A DNA stretch of 64,000 bases from Nannocystis sp. RBIL2 (GCF_026626745.1 NZ_JAPNJW010000001.1:5984001-6048000); one strand, 5' to 3'; numbered from the stretch's first letter, positions 7,617 to 16,615 are shown. Notes: generated from the letters alone by a model not told the origin. Numbers and translations: made by a program.

Positions 7617-8945
7617 ATGCTCGAGTTCAAGCTGCCGGAGATCGGCGAAGGCGTGGTGGAGGGTGAGATCGTTCGCTGGCACAAGCAGCCCGGCGAGCCG
7701 GTCGAGGCCAACGAGGCGCTCGTCGAGGTGATGACCGACAAGGCGACGATCGAGGTGCCGTCGCCGGTCGCGGCGATCGTCCGCGAGCTCAAGGCGCAGG
7801 TCGGGGACATCTGCGCGGTCGAGCAGGTGATCGCGCTCCTCGAGGTGGGCAGCGCCCGGCCAGCGATGAGTCCGGTCGCGGCGGCGCCGACGCCTGCAGC
7901 GGCGGCACCGGCGGCTGCTCCTTCGAACATGTCCTCGGGGTCAGTCCTGGCGACGCCGGCGGCGCGCGCCCTGGCCCGCGAAGAGGGCATCGATCTGCGC
8001 GGTCTGCCGACCGACGATCGCGGCCGGATCACCAAGCAGGACGTGCTGAAGGCGGCCGAGGCCGCGAAGGCTCCTGCGCCGGTGGTGACGCCGCCGGTCG
8101 CGGCGGCCGTGAACGGCAAGGGCGTTCCTGCGCCCGTGGCGGCGCCTGCCAGCGCGGGCAAGGCCCCGACTCCTGGGGCGCCTGTCGCTCAGCCGGCCGC
8201 GGCGCCGGTGCATCAGCCGCACGCGGCCGAGGCTGCTGCGGGCGACGAGGTGATCCCGTTCCGCGGCATGCGGCGGCGGATCGCCGAGGCGCTGACGCGC
8301 TCGTACACGAGCGCGGTGCACTACACCTACGTCGAGCAGGTGAACGTCACCAAGCTGGTGCGGCTGCGCCAGGAGGCCAAGGCGGCGGCGGCGGAGCAGG
8401 GCGTGAGCCTCACGTTCTTGCCGTTCATCGTCAAGGCGGTGGTCCACGCGCTGAAGAAGTACCCGATCGTGAACGCCGAGCTCGACGAGGCCGGCGGTCG
8501 GATCCTGGTGAAGAAGCGCTACAACATCGGCGTGGCCGCCGCGACCGACCAGGGGCTGATGGTGCCGGTGGTGCATGGCGCCGACCGGCTCAGCATCCTC
8601 GACATCGGGCGAGAGATCGCGCGCCTCGGCGAGGCGGCGAAGAACGGCACGGCCAAGCGCGAGGACCTGACCGGCGGCACGTTCACGGTCTCGAGCCTCG
8701 GCAACATCGGCGGGGTGCTGGCGACGCCGATCATCAACTTCCCCGAGGTCGGGATCCTCGGGGTCCACGCGATCCGCAAGACGCCGATCGTCGACGACCA
8801 CAACAACATCGTCGTCGGGCACCTGATGAACCTCTCGGTCTCGCTCGACCACCGCGTGGTCGACGGCTTCGAGGGCGCCAACTTCCTGCAAGAGGTGCGG
8901 CGCTTCCTCGAGGACCCCAACTTGCTGCTGCTCGCAGGAATCTGA
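7617..8945 (+). CDS. Dihydrolipoamide acyltransferase (E2)
   Basis: This 442-residue E2 moves the acyl group from E1 to CoA. The N-terminal lipoyl domain has the lipoylated lysine in VMTDKATIEVPSP (Lys42). A peripheral-subunit-binding domain is at about 115-150 (ATPAARALAREEG...DRGRITKQDVL), flanked by Ala/Pro-rich flexible linkers. The catalytic domain runs from about 215 and ends with DHRVVDG (His412, Asp416), so it looks active. ATG 7617 has AGGAG upstream and follows E1 beta by 18 bp. One repeat unit (7925-7947) is translated in the first linker as NMSSGS. Whether it is acetyl- or branched-chain-specific cannot be told from the motifs. Confidence 0.93.
   Translation: MLEFKLPEIGEGVVEGEIVRWHKQPGEPVEANEALVEVMTDKATIEVPSPVAAIVRELKAQVGDICAVEQVIALLEVGSARPAMSPVAAAPTPAAAAPAAAPSNMSSGSVLATPAARALAREEGIDLRGLPTDDRGRITKQDVLKAAEAAKAPAPVVTPPVAAAVNGKGVPAPVAAPASAGKAPTPGAPVAQPAAAPVHQPHAAEAAAGDEVIPFRGMRRRIAEALTRSYTSAVHYTYVEQVNVTKLVRLRQEAKAAAAEQGVSLTFLPFIVKAVVHALKKYPIVNAELDEAGGRILVKKRYNIGVAAATDQGLMVPVVHGADRLSILDIGREIARLGEAAKNGTAKREDLTGGTFTVSSLGNIGGVLATPIINFPEVGILGVHAIRKTPIVDDHNNIVVGHLMNLSVSLDHRVVDGFEGANFLQEVRRFLEDPNLLLLAGI
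7925..7947. repeat. 14-bp hairpin unit inside E2
   Basis: TGTCCTCGGGGTCA (7930-7943) after AACA. It is a weak match to the unit and lies in a flexible linker, where extra residues would be tolerated. Confidence 0.45.
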
Positions 8946-8966
8946 CCGCTCGCACAGGAGACACTC

Positions 8967-10391
8967 GTGGCCACGATCAAGAAGAAGGCGCTCATCATCG
9001 GCGCGGGCACGGGCGGCTACCCGTGCGCGATCCGGCTCGGCCAGCTCGGCGTCGACGCGATGCTCGTCGAGAAGGACAAGCCCGGCGGCGTGTGCCTCAA
9101 CTGGGGCTGCATCCCGTCCAAGGCGCTGATCTCGGCGACCAAGCTGTTCCACAAGGCGCAGCACGCGACCGAGATGGGGCTGTCGTTCTCGTCGCCGGCG
9201 GTCGACATGGTCAAGATGCAGGCGTGGAAGGCCGGCATCGTCAAGAAGCTGACCGGCGGCGTCGCCACCCTGGTCAAGGGGGCAGGTACGCAGTACGTCA
9301 CCGCGACGGCCGAGTTCCTCGGGCCGAAGCAGGTCCGCCTGCGCTACGCCGACGGCAAGCCGGACGACATCGTCGAGGCCGAGCACGTGGTGCTGGCCAC
9401 CGGTTCGCTGCCGATCGAGATCCCCGGCTTCAAGGTCGACAACAAGCGGGTGCTCGACAGCACCTCGGCGCTCGACCTGGCGACGGTGCCGAAGCGGATG
9501 GTGTGCATCGGCGGCGGGATCATCGGCCTCGAGCTCGGGCAGACGTTCCAGCGCCTCGGCACGCAGCTGGTGGTGCTCGAGGGGCTCGCGCGGATCTTGA
9601 ACGGCGTCGACAACGAGTGCGGCGACGTAGTGGCGCGCCAGATCAAGAAGGACGGCGGGCAGATCTTCGTCAACGCCAAGGCGGTCGGCTGGGAAGAGCG
9701 CAACGGCGAAGCCGTGGTGAAGGCCGAGATCGACGGCAAGGTGCAAGAGTTCGTCACCGACGTGATCCTGGTGGCGGTCGGTCGCCGGCCGACGACGAAG
9801 GGCTTCGGACTCGAGAAGACCGGCGTGAAGGTGAACGAGCGCGGGTTCATCCCGGTCGACCAGCGCCAGCAGACCAACGTGCCCGGCATCTACGCGGTCG
9901 GTGACGTGTGCGGGCAGCCGATGCTGGCCCACAAGGCGTCGCACGAGGGCGAGGTGCTGGCCGAGGTCATCGCCGGCAAGAAGACGATCAACGACGCGCG
10001 GCAGATCCCCAACGTCGTGTTCACCGAGCCGGAGATCGCGTCGTCGGGCCTGACGAAGGAAGAGGCGGAGGCCCAGGGCCGCACCGTCAACGTCGGCAAG
10101 TTCCCGTTCTCGGTGCTCGGGCGCGCGATGGCCATCGGCGAGACGGCCGGCTTCGTGAAGGTGATCACCGACGCGGCCGACGAGCGCATCCTCGGGGTCC
10201 ACATCGTCGGTCCGGAGGCGAGCGACCTGATCAGCGAGGCGGGCCTGGCGATCGAGATGGGCGCGTTCGCGGAGGACGTGGCGCTGACGATCCACCCGCA
10301 CCCGACGCTCAGCGAGGCGCTGATGGAGGCGGCCAAGCACGCGCTCGGCGAGGCGATCCACATCGCCAACCCGCGCAAGAAGGCGCACTAG
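8967..10391 (+). CDS. lpdA: Dihydrolipoamide dehydrogenase (E3)
   Basis: This 474-residue flavoprotein reoxidises the E2 lipoyl group, passing electrons to NAD+. It has the N-terminal FAD Rossmann motif GAGTGG, the redox disulfide GGVCLNWGCIPSK (Cys43, Cys48), the NAD motif CIGGGIIGLELG near 185, the second FAD motif YAVGDVCG, and the interface base HPHPTLSE (His445, Glu450). All key residues are present. GTG 8967 has AGGAG 6 bases upstream. It is the last gene of the operon; its TAG stop overlaps the stop codon of the convergent phosphatase gene by CTAG. Confidence 0.96.
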   Translation: MATIKKKALIIGAGTGGYPCAIRLGQLGVDAMLVEKDKPGGVCLNWGCIPSKALISATKLFHKAQHATEMGLSFSSPAVDMVKMQAWKAGIVKKLTGGVATLVKGAGTQYVTATAEFLGPKQVRLRYADGKPDDIVEAEHVVLATGSLPIEIPGFKVDNKRVLDSTSALDLATVPKRMVCIGGGIIGLELGQTFQRLGTQLVVLEGLARILNGVDNECGDVVARQIKKDGGQIFVNAKAVGWEERNGEAVVKAEIDGKVQEFVTDVILVAVGRRPTTKGFGLEKTGVKVNERGFIPVDQRQQTNVPGIYAVGDVCGQPMLAHKASHEGEVLAEVIAGKKTINDARQIPNVVFTEPEIASSGLTKEEAEAQGRTVNVGKFPFSVLGRAMAIGETAGFVKVITDAADERILGVHIVGPEASDLISEAGLAIEMGAFAEDVALTIHPHPTLSEALMEAAKHALGEAIHIANPRKKAH

Positions 10392-11119
10392 GCGGGTCTG
10401 TCCCCGGGGACAGGTGAGCACGGGCTCGGCTCCGCGGCGATCGTGCCGCGGCCGAGCCCGAGTTCGTGGAGGCTGCGGAGCTGGGCCGGCTTGAGGCGGA
10501 TGCCGGGGCGCACGCGCTGCAGGAGGACGAGGGCCGCAGCGGGGTCGGGCGCGAGGCCGCGGAGGACGAGCACCGCGGCGGCGAAGGTGCCGGTGCGGCC
10601 GTGGCCCTGGGCGCAGTGGATGAAGATGTTCTTCGTGGAGGCGGCGACCTCTTCGGCGAGCGCGCGGAACCCCGCGAGGTCGGCGAGGCCGGCGTCGAGG
10701 GTGGGCAGCGAGCGATAGGCGGCGGCCTGGCGCACGCCGGCCGGCTCGGAGAACTCGGCGGTCAGGTCGACGACGAGGTCGATGTCGGGCGGCAGCTCGC
10801 GCGCGAGCAGGCGGCGACCGATTCGCAAGCCGGGGACGAGTTCGCACCACGCGGGCTCGCGGCGGGCGAGCCGAAGGCCATGCCAGACGGCGGCGACAAA
10901 GCCATGGAACGGGAGCAGCGCGAGGCGATGGAGCGGGGCGATGGTGCCGTCGCTGCGCTTGCCGAACACACGCGCGCCGAGGCCGGCGTAGGCGGCGGCG
11001 ACGAGCGCGAACGACAGAGCGGGCCAGGCGAAGAGCCAGGCCCAGCCGCCGTACAGCGCGGCCGGGGTCAGCAGCATGGCCGCGTAGGCCGCGAAGACGA
11101 AGACGTAGGCGGCGTACAT
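10388..11119 (-). CDS. Membrane-anchored dual-specificity/tyrosine phosphatase
   Basis: This 243-residue protein has two N-terminal hydrophobic helices (residues 1-20 and 24-48, YGGWAWLFAWPALSFALV) and a cytoplasmic phosphatase domain. The P-loop is HCAQGHGRTG, with nucleophile Cys169 and Arg175; Asp142 is a candidate general acid. Substrates may be phosphoproteins, phosphoinositides or polyphosphorylated lipids; the sequence does not say. The last dozen residues (PCSPVPGDRPA) are encoded by a repeat unit at 10398-10413. The stop codon shares CTAG with lpdA, so the two genes overlap convergently. Confidence 0.82.
   Translation of the reverse strand: MYAAYVFVFAAYAAMLLTPAALYGGWAWLFAWPALSFALVAAAYAGLGARVFGKRSDGTIAPLHRLALLPFHGFVAAVWHGLRLARREPAWCELVPGLRIGRRLLARELPPDIDLVVDLTAEFSEPAGVRQAAAYRSLPTLDAGLADLAGFRALAEEVAASTKNIFIHCAQGHGRTGTFAAAVLVLRGLAPDPAAALVLLQRVRPGIRLKPAQLRSLHELGLGRGTIAAEPSPCSPVPGDRPA
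10398..10413. repeat. Single hairpin unit at the lpdA/phosphatase junction
   Basis: CTGTCCCCGGGGACAG is a perfect 16-bp palindrome: a unit with loop CCGG. It lies 7 bases past the lpdA stop and inside the end of the convergent phosphatase gene. The identical 16-mer recurs in pbpC at 19873. Confidence 0.85.
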
Positions 11120-11186
11120 TCGCGTGCTCAGGGGGCGTCCGTCGGTCGGCCGCGAACACGGGGACGTACGCGGCGAGCAGCCGTGC

Positions 11187-12065
11187 TCAGTGGGTGCGGC
11201 GGTCGACGGGCTCGCCGGCGTCGAAGCGTTGCATCTGCATGCGGCCGTCGGCGCCGACCATGTCGCCGGGGGCGAGCGGGATCCACACGTTGTCGCCGTG
11301 GAGGGGCTCGCTCGAGAAGATCAGGTGACTGACGAAGCCGCGTTCGGACGGCGGCGGTCGCTCGCACTCGCCGGAGAAGAAGGCGCAGGTCTCGCGTTCG
11401 GGGCAGCGCTGCTTGTGGGTGCTGAAGTAGAGCTGCTTGCCGCCCTGGTGGCCGAGCATGACGTGGCCGTTGGTGAGGACGAAGGTCAGGTAGGTGTCGT
11501 GCGGGGGGCCGTCGTTGTCGGTGTTGCAGGGGCCGACGAGCGACTCGACCTCGGCGAGGGCCTCGCGGGTGGCGCTGGCGACTTCGGCGAGCGGGAAGCC
11601 GGGGCGGTGCAGCTCGTGGCGCTGGGCCATCTTGCCGAGGATCAGATAGAACAGGACCTCGCTGTCGGTCTTGCCGAGGATGAAGCGGCGCAAGACCGGC
11701 GGGACGCGAGCGACGAGCTGGTCGCGGACGCCGTCGAAGCCGGCGATGTTGCCGTTATGGGCAAACACCCAGGCGCCGAACTGGAACGGGTGGGTGTTGA
11801 TGGTCGACAGCTCGCCCTGGGTGGCCTTGCGAATGTGCGCGAGCACGGTCTCCGAGGTGACGATGCCGGAGAGGTGGCGGAACAGGTGGTCGCTGACGGC
11901 CGCAGAGGCGCTCTTGATGACGTGCGGGGCGTTGGCGACGTAGTAGGCGACGCCCCAGCCGTCAGGGTGCCGGCAGCTCTGCTGCATCAACGCGTTGTCG
12001 GCACTGACGAGGCTCCGGTGGACACCACTCTGCATGACGGAGCGAAAGCCGAAGATCCGACACAT
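11187..12065 (-). CDS. Class II glutamine amidotransferase (YafJ-like)
   Basis: This 292-residue protein belongs to the N-terminal-nucleophile amidotransferases. The start is MCRIFGF, so removal of Met exposes Cys2 as the nucleophile. Supporting motifs are HPDGWGVAYY, AHIRKATQG, NTHPFQFGAWVFAHNGNI and GKTDSEVLFYLIL, which match the glutaminase pocket (Arg, Asn-Gly and Asp residues). The fused synthase domain of larger relatives is missing, so the acceptor substrate is unknown. TATCCT lies 14 bases before the ATG. It is transcribed away from the acyl-CoA dehydrogenase gene. Confidence 0.88.
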   Translation of the reverse strand: MCRIFGFRSVMQSGVHRSLVSADNALMQQSCRHPDGWGVAYYVANAPHVIKSASAAVSDHLFRHLSGIVTSETVLAHIRKATQGELSTINTHPFQFGAWVFAHNGNIAGFDGVRDQLVARVPPVLRRFILGKTDSEVLFYLILGKMAQRHELHRPGFPLAEVASATREALAEVESLVGPCNTDNDGPPHDTYLTFVLTNGHVMLGHQGGKQLYFSTHKQRCPERETCAFFSGECERPPPSERGFVSHLIFSSEPLHGDNVWIPLAPGDMVGADGRMQMQRFDAGEPVDRRTH

Positions 12066-12304
12066 GAGGAGATGCCTCGAGGATAGCACGTCGGACGCTC
12101 AGGGAGCGCCGCGGCCGCCGCCGGCCCGCAGGACTGCCGGATCCGGCAAACGGTTGCCGTGCGCGCACGAGCGCGAGCCGGTGCGGCGCGAGCGACGAGG
12201 TCCGCCACAAGGGCCACGGCGTGGCCGGGAACATCGTTGACAAGCTGATCGGGATCGGACTACGACGGCTTCATGCCGGCACGTGTCCGGCGATCGAGGC
12301 CGAC

Positions 12305-14131
12305 GTGATCACCGCCCAGAATCACTACAAGAGCAACCTGCGCGACATCTTCTTCAATCTGTTCGAGGTCCTGAAGATCCAGGAGGGCACGCTCGGCAAG
12401 GGCGTCTATTCGCACATGGACGAAGAGACAGTCCGCTCGACGCTCGAGGGCTACGAGGAGTTCTGTCAGAAGGAGCTGGCGCCGTCGTGGGCGCTGTCGG
12501 ACCGGGTCCCGCTCGAGCTCGACAAGGAGACCGGCAACGTCAAGCTGCCGCCGGCGGTGGTGCGATCGATCCGCACCACGCTCGAGCAAGGCTGGCCGCT
12601 GCTCAACCTGCCCGAGCACCTCGGGGGCAGCGGCGCGCCGCACTCGGTGGCGTGGAGCGCGTTCGAGCTGACCGCCGGCGCCAACGCGGCGGTGGCGTTC
12701 TACCTGCTCGGGCCGCTGATCGCCCACATCATCGACCGGCTCGGCACCGAGGAGCAGCGCAAGCGCTTCGCCAAGCCGATGATCGACAATCAATGGGGCG
12801 GCTCGATGGTGCTGACGGAGCCGGACGCGGGCTCGGACGTCGGCGCGGGCCGCACGAAGGCGCGCCAGGTCGAGGGCGGAGTGTGGGAGATCGAGGGCGT
12901 CAAGCGCTTCATCACCAACGGCGACTTCGACGCGGCCGACAACATCGTGCACCTGGTGCTGGCGCGCCCCGAAGGCGCCGGGCCGGGGACGAAGGGGCTG
13001 TCGATGTTCATCGTGCCCAAGTTCTGGGTGAACGAGGACGGCAGCCTCGGCGAGCGCAACGGGGTGTACTGCACGAACATCGAGCACAAGATGGGGATCA
13101 AGGCCTCGGCGACCTGCGAGATGACGTTCGGCGAGCGTCACCCGGCCCGCGGCTTCCTGGTCGGCGAGGTCCACGACGGCATCCGCCAGATGTTCCACGT
13201 CATCGAGCACGCGCGCATGGCCGTGGGCGCGAAGTCGATGGCGACGTTGTCGACGGCGTACCTCAATGCGCTCGAGTACGCGAAGATCCGCGTGCAGGGC
13301 TCCGACCTGCTGCGCGCCACCGACAAGACTGCGCCGCGCGTGCGGATCATCGAGCACCCGGACGTGCGCCGGATGCTGATGCTGCAGAAGTCGTTCGCCG
13401 AGGGTATGCGCGCGCTGACTCTGTTCACCGCGTCGGTGCAGGACGGGGTCGAGCTCAAGGGCGGCCACGGGAGCGGCGACAGCGACGAGCTCGACAAGCT
13501 CAACGACCTGCTGCTGCCGCTGGTGAAAGGCTACTGCTCGGAGAAGGTGTACGAGCTGCTGGCGGTGTCGCTGCAGACGTACGGCGGCTCGGGCTACTGC
13601 CAGGACTACCCGATCGAGCAGTACATCCGCGACCAGAAGATCGACTCGCTGTACGAGGGGACGACGCATATCCAGGCGCTCGACCTGTTCTTCCGCAAGA
13701 TCGTGCGCGACGGGGGGTCGACGCTGCGCAGCCTGATGGGCCGCATCGAGGCGACGCTGGGCGAGGTCGACGCGAAGGGGCCGCTGGCGGTCGAGCACGC
13801 GGCGATGTCGCGGGCGCTGGCCGACCTGCAGGGCATCTACATGACGATGCCGGCGAAGCTGCAGGAGTCGCTCTACCACGTCGGCTTCCAGGGCAACCGG
13901 ATCCTGTTCGCCACCGCGGAGGTGGTGATCGGATGGTTGCTGCTGCGCCAGGGCGCCGTGGCGGCCGAGCGCCGCGAGACGGCGACCGACAAGGACCGCG
14001 ACTTCTATCAGGGGAAGCTGGCGGCGATCCGCTTCTACGCCCGCAACGTGCTGCCGGGCGTGACTCTGACGCGCAAGCTGATCGAGCAGGGGACGCTCGA
14101 GCTGCTCGAGGTGCCCGAAGGGGCGTTCTGA
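12305..14131 (+). CDS. Acyl-CoA dehydrogenase with C-terminal extension
   Basis: This FAD enzyme of about 608 residues oxidises an acyl-CoA to the 2-enoyl-CoA. The long form resembles FadE/DmdC-type dehydrogenases with an extra C-terminal helical domain. It starts YKSNLRDIFFNLFEVL, typical of this family, so GTG 12305 (GAGG 6 bases upstream) is preferred; GTG 12221 would add 28 non-family residues that include a repeat-like GTCP. Flavin and substrate motifs are WGGSMVLTEPDAGSD and FITNGDF. The catalytic base is Glu in SLYEGTTHIQ. Electrons would go to ETF, which is not encoded here. Confidence 0.9.
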   Translation: MITAQNHYKSNLRDIFFNLFEVLKIQEGTLGKGVYSHMDEETVRSTLEGYEEFCQKELAPSWALSDRVPLELDKETGNVKLPPAVVRSIRTTLEQGWPLLNLPEHLGGSGAPHSVAWSAFELTAGANAAVAFYLLGPLIAHIIDRLGTEEQRKRFAKPMIDNQWGGSMVLTEPDAGSDVGAGRTKARQVEGGVWEIEGVKRFITNGDFDAADNIVHLVLARPEGAGPGTKGLSMFIVPKFWVNEDGSLGERNGVYCTNIEHKMGIKASATCEMTFGERHPARGFLVGEVHDGIRQMFHVIEHARMAVGAKSMATLSTAYLNALEYAKIRVQGSDLLRATDKTAPRVRIIEHPDVRRMLMLQKSFAEGMRALTLFTASVQDGVELKGGHGSGDSDELDKLNDLLLPLVKGYCSEKVYELLAVSLQTYGGSGYCQDYPIEQYIRDQKIDSLYEGTTHIQALDLFFRKIVRDGGSTLRSLMGRIEATLGEVDAKGPLAVEHAAMSRALADLQGIYMTMPAKLQESLYHVGFQGNRILFATAEVVIGWLLLRQGAVAAERRETATDKDRDFYQGKLAAIRFYARNVLPGVTLTRKLIEQGTLELLEVPEGAF

Positions 14132-14376
14132 GCCCGAGGTGACGGGAGGGCGCGGCCGCGAGTGAATCGCGGTCGCGTTCTTGTTTTCGGGTCTCTCGAT
14201 TTCGAATCTGGGGGCCGCGACGAGGCCGCGGCGAGCTCGGCGATTGCATGCGCCGCTCGCTCGCCGCAGGTTGGGGTAGCCGGACCGCGACCGCGAGTCG
14301 CAGCGCGGACGGTTCGCTACTCACGAGGCGAGGACGTGCGCACGGATGCGCGGGACTTGCTACTCTTCGCGCGACC

Positions 14377-15132
14377 ATGACTCACCGCGCTTCGCTCGTC
14401 CTCTCGCTCCTCGTGTTCGCCTGTCAGAATCCCGCAGGGCCGCCGGCGGCCAAGTCGGGGCCGGAGGTCAAGGCGACCGAGCCGCCGGCGAAGAGCGACC
14501 CGCACGCGGCAGCCCCGCAGGGGGCCAATCCGCATGCCGGCGATCCGCACGCGGGCGGGCCGCACGGGGCGGCAGGGCCGGCGGTGGAGACGAAGCGGCC
14601 GGCGCGTGAGGCGGTCAATCCGCATCCCGTGACGCCGAGCGGGCAGACGCGCGAAGAGGTGGTGCCCGGGCTCAACTACAAGGTGCCGGAGGAGTGGACG
14701 CGCAAGCCGGGCTCGTCGGCGATGCGCCTGGCCGAGTTCGTGCTGCCCGGGCCGGGCGGCGACGCGGAGCTGGCGGTGTACCGCTTCGCAGGCGGAGGCG
14801 GCGACGCGAAGTCGAACGTGCACCGCTGGCGCACTCAGTTCGCCAAGTCCGACGGGTCGCCGCTCGGCGACGAGGACGGCGAGGTGCAGGAGGTGTCGAA
14901 GCCGCCGCTCAAGGTGACGCTGGTCGACCTGAGCGGGTCGTACATCGCCCAGGTGACGCCCGGGGCGTCGGAGCGCTACAGCGACCCGAACTACCGCATG
15001 CTGGCGGCGATCGTCGAGGGCGCGGGCGACCCTTACTTTTTCAAGGCGGTCGGCCCGGAGACGACTCTGGCGGTGTGGAAGCCGACGTTCGCGACGTTCG
15101 CCGACGCGATCACGGTCGTGCCGGCGAAGTGA
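14377..15132 (+). CDS. Putative lipoprotein with His/Pro/Ala-rich linker
   Basis: This protein of 251 residues has a short signal, THRASLVLSLLVFAC, with a marginal lipobox (VFAC), so lipidation is inferred. Residues 18-85 are Pro/Ala/His-rich with repeated NPHAGDPHAGGPHG, a possible metal-binding or merely flexible tether. The C-terminal domain (GLNYKVPEEWTRKPGSSAMRL ... LAVYRFAGGGGDAKSNVHRW) resembles small secreted proteins often found near acyl or redox genes, but I do not recognise the family. TACTCT lies 10 bases before the ATG. A repeat array follows its stop. Confidence 0.7.
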   Translation: MTHRASLVLSLLVFACQNPAGPPAAKSGPEVKATEPPAKSDPHAAAPQGANPHAGDPHAGGPHGAAGPAVETKRPAREAVNPHPVTPSGQTREEVVPGLNYKVPEEWTRKPGSSAMRLAEFVLPGPGGDAELAVYRFAGGGGDAKSNVHRWRTQFAKSDGSPLGDEDGEVQEVSKPPLKVTLVDLSGSYIAQVTPGASERYSDPNYRMLAAIVEGAGDPYFFKAVGPETTLAVWKPTFATFADAITVVPAK

Positions 15133-15161
15133 AAGCCGGGCAGCGGGGAGCGCTGCTCTTT

Positions 15162-15200
15162 GAGACATGTGTCTGAGGACATGCTCTTTGCGGCATGTCC
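15162..15200. repeat. 14-bp hairpin array at a convergent junction
   Basis: GAGACA, TGTGTCTGAGGACA (15168-15181), TGCTCTTTGCGGCA (15182-15195), TGTCC, then TTTTAAA. It lies between the stops at 15132 (+) and 15209 (-). Confidence 0.88.
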
Positions 15201-15208
15201 TTTTAAAC

Positions 15209-15805
15209 TCAGGCCTGAGCCCACAGGGCGGTGAAGGCGGCGACCTCGGCGTCGAGGAGGATGTCGAGGTCGGGGCCGTCGTTCATGCAGAGGAGCCGCT
15301 TGCGGCGGACGTCGAGGACGGCGATGGCGGCTTCGCGCGGGGTCTGCTCGCGCAGGACGCGGGCCATGAGCCGCGCTGCGATGTCCGAGAGGGTGTGCGG
15401 CAGCGGGTCTTCTTTAAAATAGAGCTTGATGAGGTGCGGGCGGCCTTCGATCTCGAGGCCGAGCTCGGGGTTGACGCTGATCGGCAGGCTCTGCAAATAG
15501 CCGATCTGCCAGCCGGGCTCGAACCAGCCGATCCGCCGCTGACCCCACCAGCCGAGGTAGGCCTCGGCGATGTTGTCGAAGCGACCCGCGGCGTTGTTGC
15601 GCGTGAGGTGGTCGCGGATCTCCCACTTGTCGGCGGCCGCGGCGTGGGTGCGGATGATGGCCTCGCGCACGGGCCTGTAGAGGTCGGAAGTGGCGGTGTA
15701 GGGGCCTCGGTGCTTGATCTCGCGCACCTTGGCCAGCTTGCCGGTCATGCTGGGCCGGCCGACGAAGTCGACGAAGTCGGTCAACGAGATGCGAGTCGAA
15801 TCCAT
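15209..15805 (-). CDS. Conserved-looking hypothetical protein
   Basis: This 198-residue soluble protein has no signal or membrane segment. It is rich in Trp and aromatic residues (AYLGWWGQRRIGWFEPGWQIGYLQ) and has a core of the form PELGLEIEG-RPHLIKLYFKED ... AAIAVLDVRRKRLL. An acidic strand followed by Ile-Lys is faintly like a PD-(D/E)XK nuclease core, but this is speculation. Codon use is like the neighbours, so it is a real gene. A 19-bp inverted repeat centred at 15852 lies 37 bases upstream and may be an operator. Confidence 0.65.
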   Translation of the reverse strand: MDSTRISLTDFVDFVGRPSMTGKLAKVREIKHRGPYTATSDLYRPVREAIIRTHAAAADKWEIRDHLTRNNAAGRFDNIAEAYLGWWGQRRIGWFEPGWQIGYLQSLPISVNPELGLEIEGRPHLIKLYFKEDPLPHTLSDIAARLMARVLREQTPREAAIAVLDVRRKRLLCMNDGPDLDILLDAEVAAFTALWAQA

Positions 15806-16165
15806 GCGCTCCCTCAGTCGAGAGGGAACGTAGGCGATGACTTTGATCCGCTGCGGATCAAGCCTGCGAGGCCGTATACCGGCGAATTCAGGCCGCCTTC
15901 ACGCAAGCTCGGTCGCTTATCCGGATCAGATCAGGTCGCCGTGAATAGCGCAGCGGAGAGATGCGCGGAGAACGACGTGCGCGCTGGGGAGGACGCACCA
16001 CCGCGCGACGCCGAAGGGCGAGGGCTGCGGAGTGCTCCGAGGAGCGACGAGGTTGCGCGAGGACGATGCGCGCAGGCTCCGAGGCATGGCGACGCGAGCG
16101 GCTGCGACGAGCCATGCGAGGTCGGCGGCGAGCCTCAGGCGAGCGAGCGGGGAGTCGCGGCGGGC
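15806..16165. other. Gene-free stretch below the fur-like gene
   Basis: About 360 bp holding the inverted repeat at 15843 and a short CCCTC/GAGGG hairpin near 15815. The rest is Arg-codon-rich noise with no supportable frame and no repeat unit. Confidence 0.5.
15843..15861. promoter_or_regulatory. Inverted repeat, candidate operator
   Basis: TTGATCCGC-T-GCGGATCAA has 9-bp perfect arms and a 1-base spacer. It sits 37 bases upstream of the hypothetical gene starting at 15805 and downstream of the fur-like gene. The symmetry suits a dimeric regulator better than a terminator, since there is no loop or T-tract. Confidence 0.45.
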
Positions 16166-16606
16166 TCAGGCGCAGCGGGCACACTGGCCCTTGATGAGGA
16201 TCTCGGAGATGTTGCCGACGACGGACTTGTTCGAGCCGGGCGCGGGGGTGAGTTTGACGCGGACGGTCGAGAGGCAGGTGACCTCGCCGCACTGCGTGCA
16301 GACGAAGTGCGGGTGCTCGGGGTGATGGGCCTCGCGGGCGCGCAGCTCGAAGCGCCAGACGTTGTCGCCGAGGTTGATGCGGTTGAGCAGGCCGGCGCGG
16401 GTGAGGTCGATGAGGTTGCGGTAGAGGGTGGCGGCGTCGAAGCCGTGGTGGGCGAGGGCCTCGACGAGCTCGCCGTGGCTGGAGGGGGTACCGGTGCCGT
16501 GGAGGTGCTCGAGGACGGCGATCCGGGGGCCGGTGACGCGGAGGCCGGCCTCGCGAATGGCGTCGCGCAGGAGATCGAGCGAGGCGCGGGCTTTGGGGCG
16601 CGGCAT
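16166..16606 (-). CDS. Fur/PerR/Zur-family metal-responsive repressor
   Basis: This 146-residue protein has the Fur N-terminal winged helix (LRDAIREAGLRVTGPRIAVLEHL ... HGELVEALAHHGFDAATLYRNLIDLTRAGLL). The dimerisation domain carries the metal motif HHPEHPHFVC-TQC and a C-terminal CARC pair for structural zinc. Whether it senses iron, peroxide or zinc cannot be settled from the motif. The start MPRPKAR is chosen because TATTCT lies 9 bases upstream. It is divergent from dcd across 106 bp. Confidence 0.88.
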   Translation of the reverse strand: MPRPKARASLDLLRDAIREAGLRVTGPRIAVLEHLHGTGTPSSHGELVEALAHHGFDAATLYRNLIDLTRAGLLNRINLGDNVWRFELRAREAHHPEHPHFVCTQCGEVTCLSTVRVKLTPAPGSNKSVVGNISEILIKGQCARCA

Positions 16607-16615
16607 GCTGGCAAG

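Noticed and set aside
7941..11159. A 1072-codon minus-strand frame opposite E2 and lpdA
   Set aside because: Antisense shadow of genes with intact catalytic motifs; its translation is Arg/His/Val/Asp-rich noise.
12221..12304. GTG start for the acyl-CoA dehydrogenase at 12221
   Set aside because: The extra 28 residues do not resemble the family's N-terminus and include a GTCP stretch of repeat-like origin; GTG 12305 has a better ribosome site.
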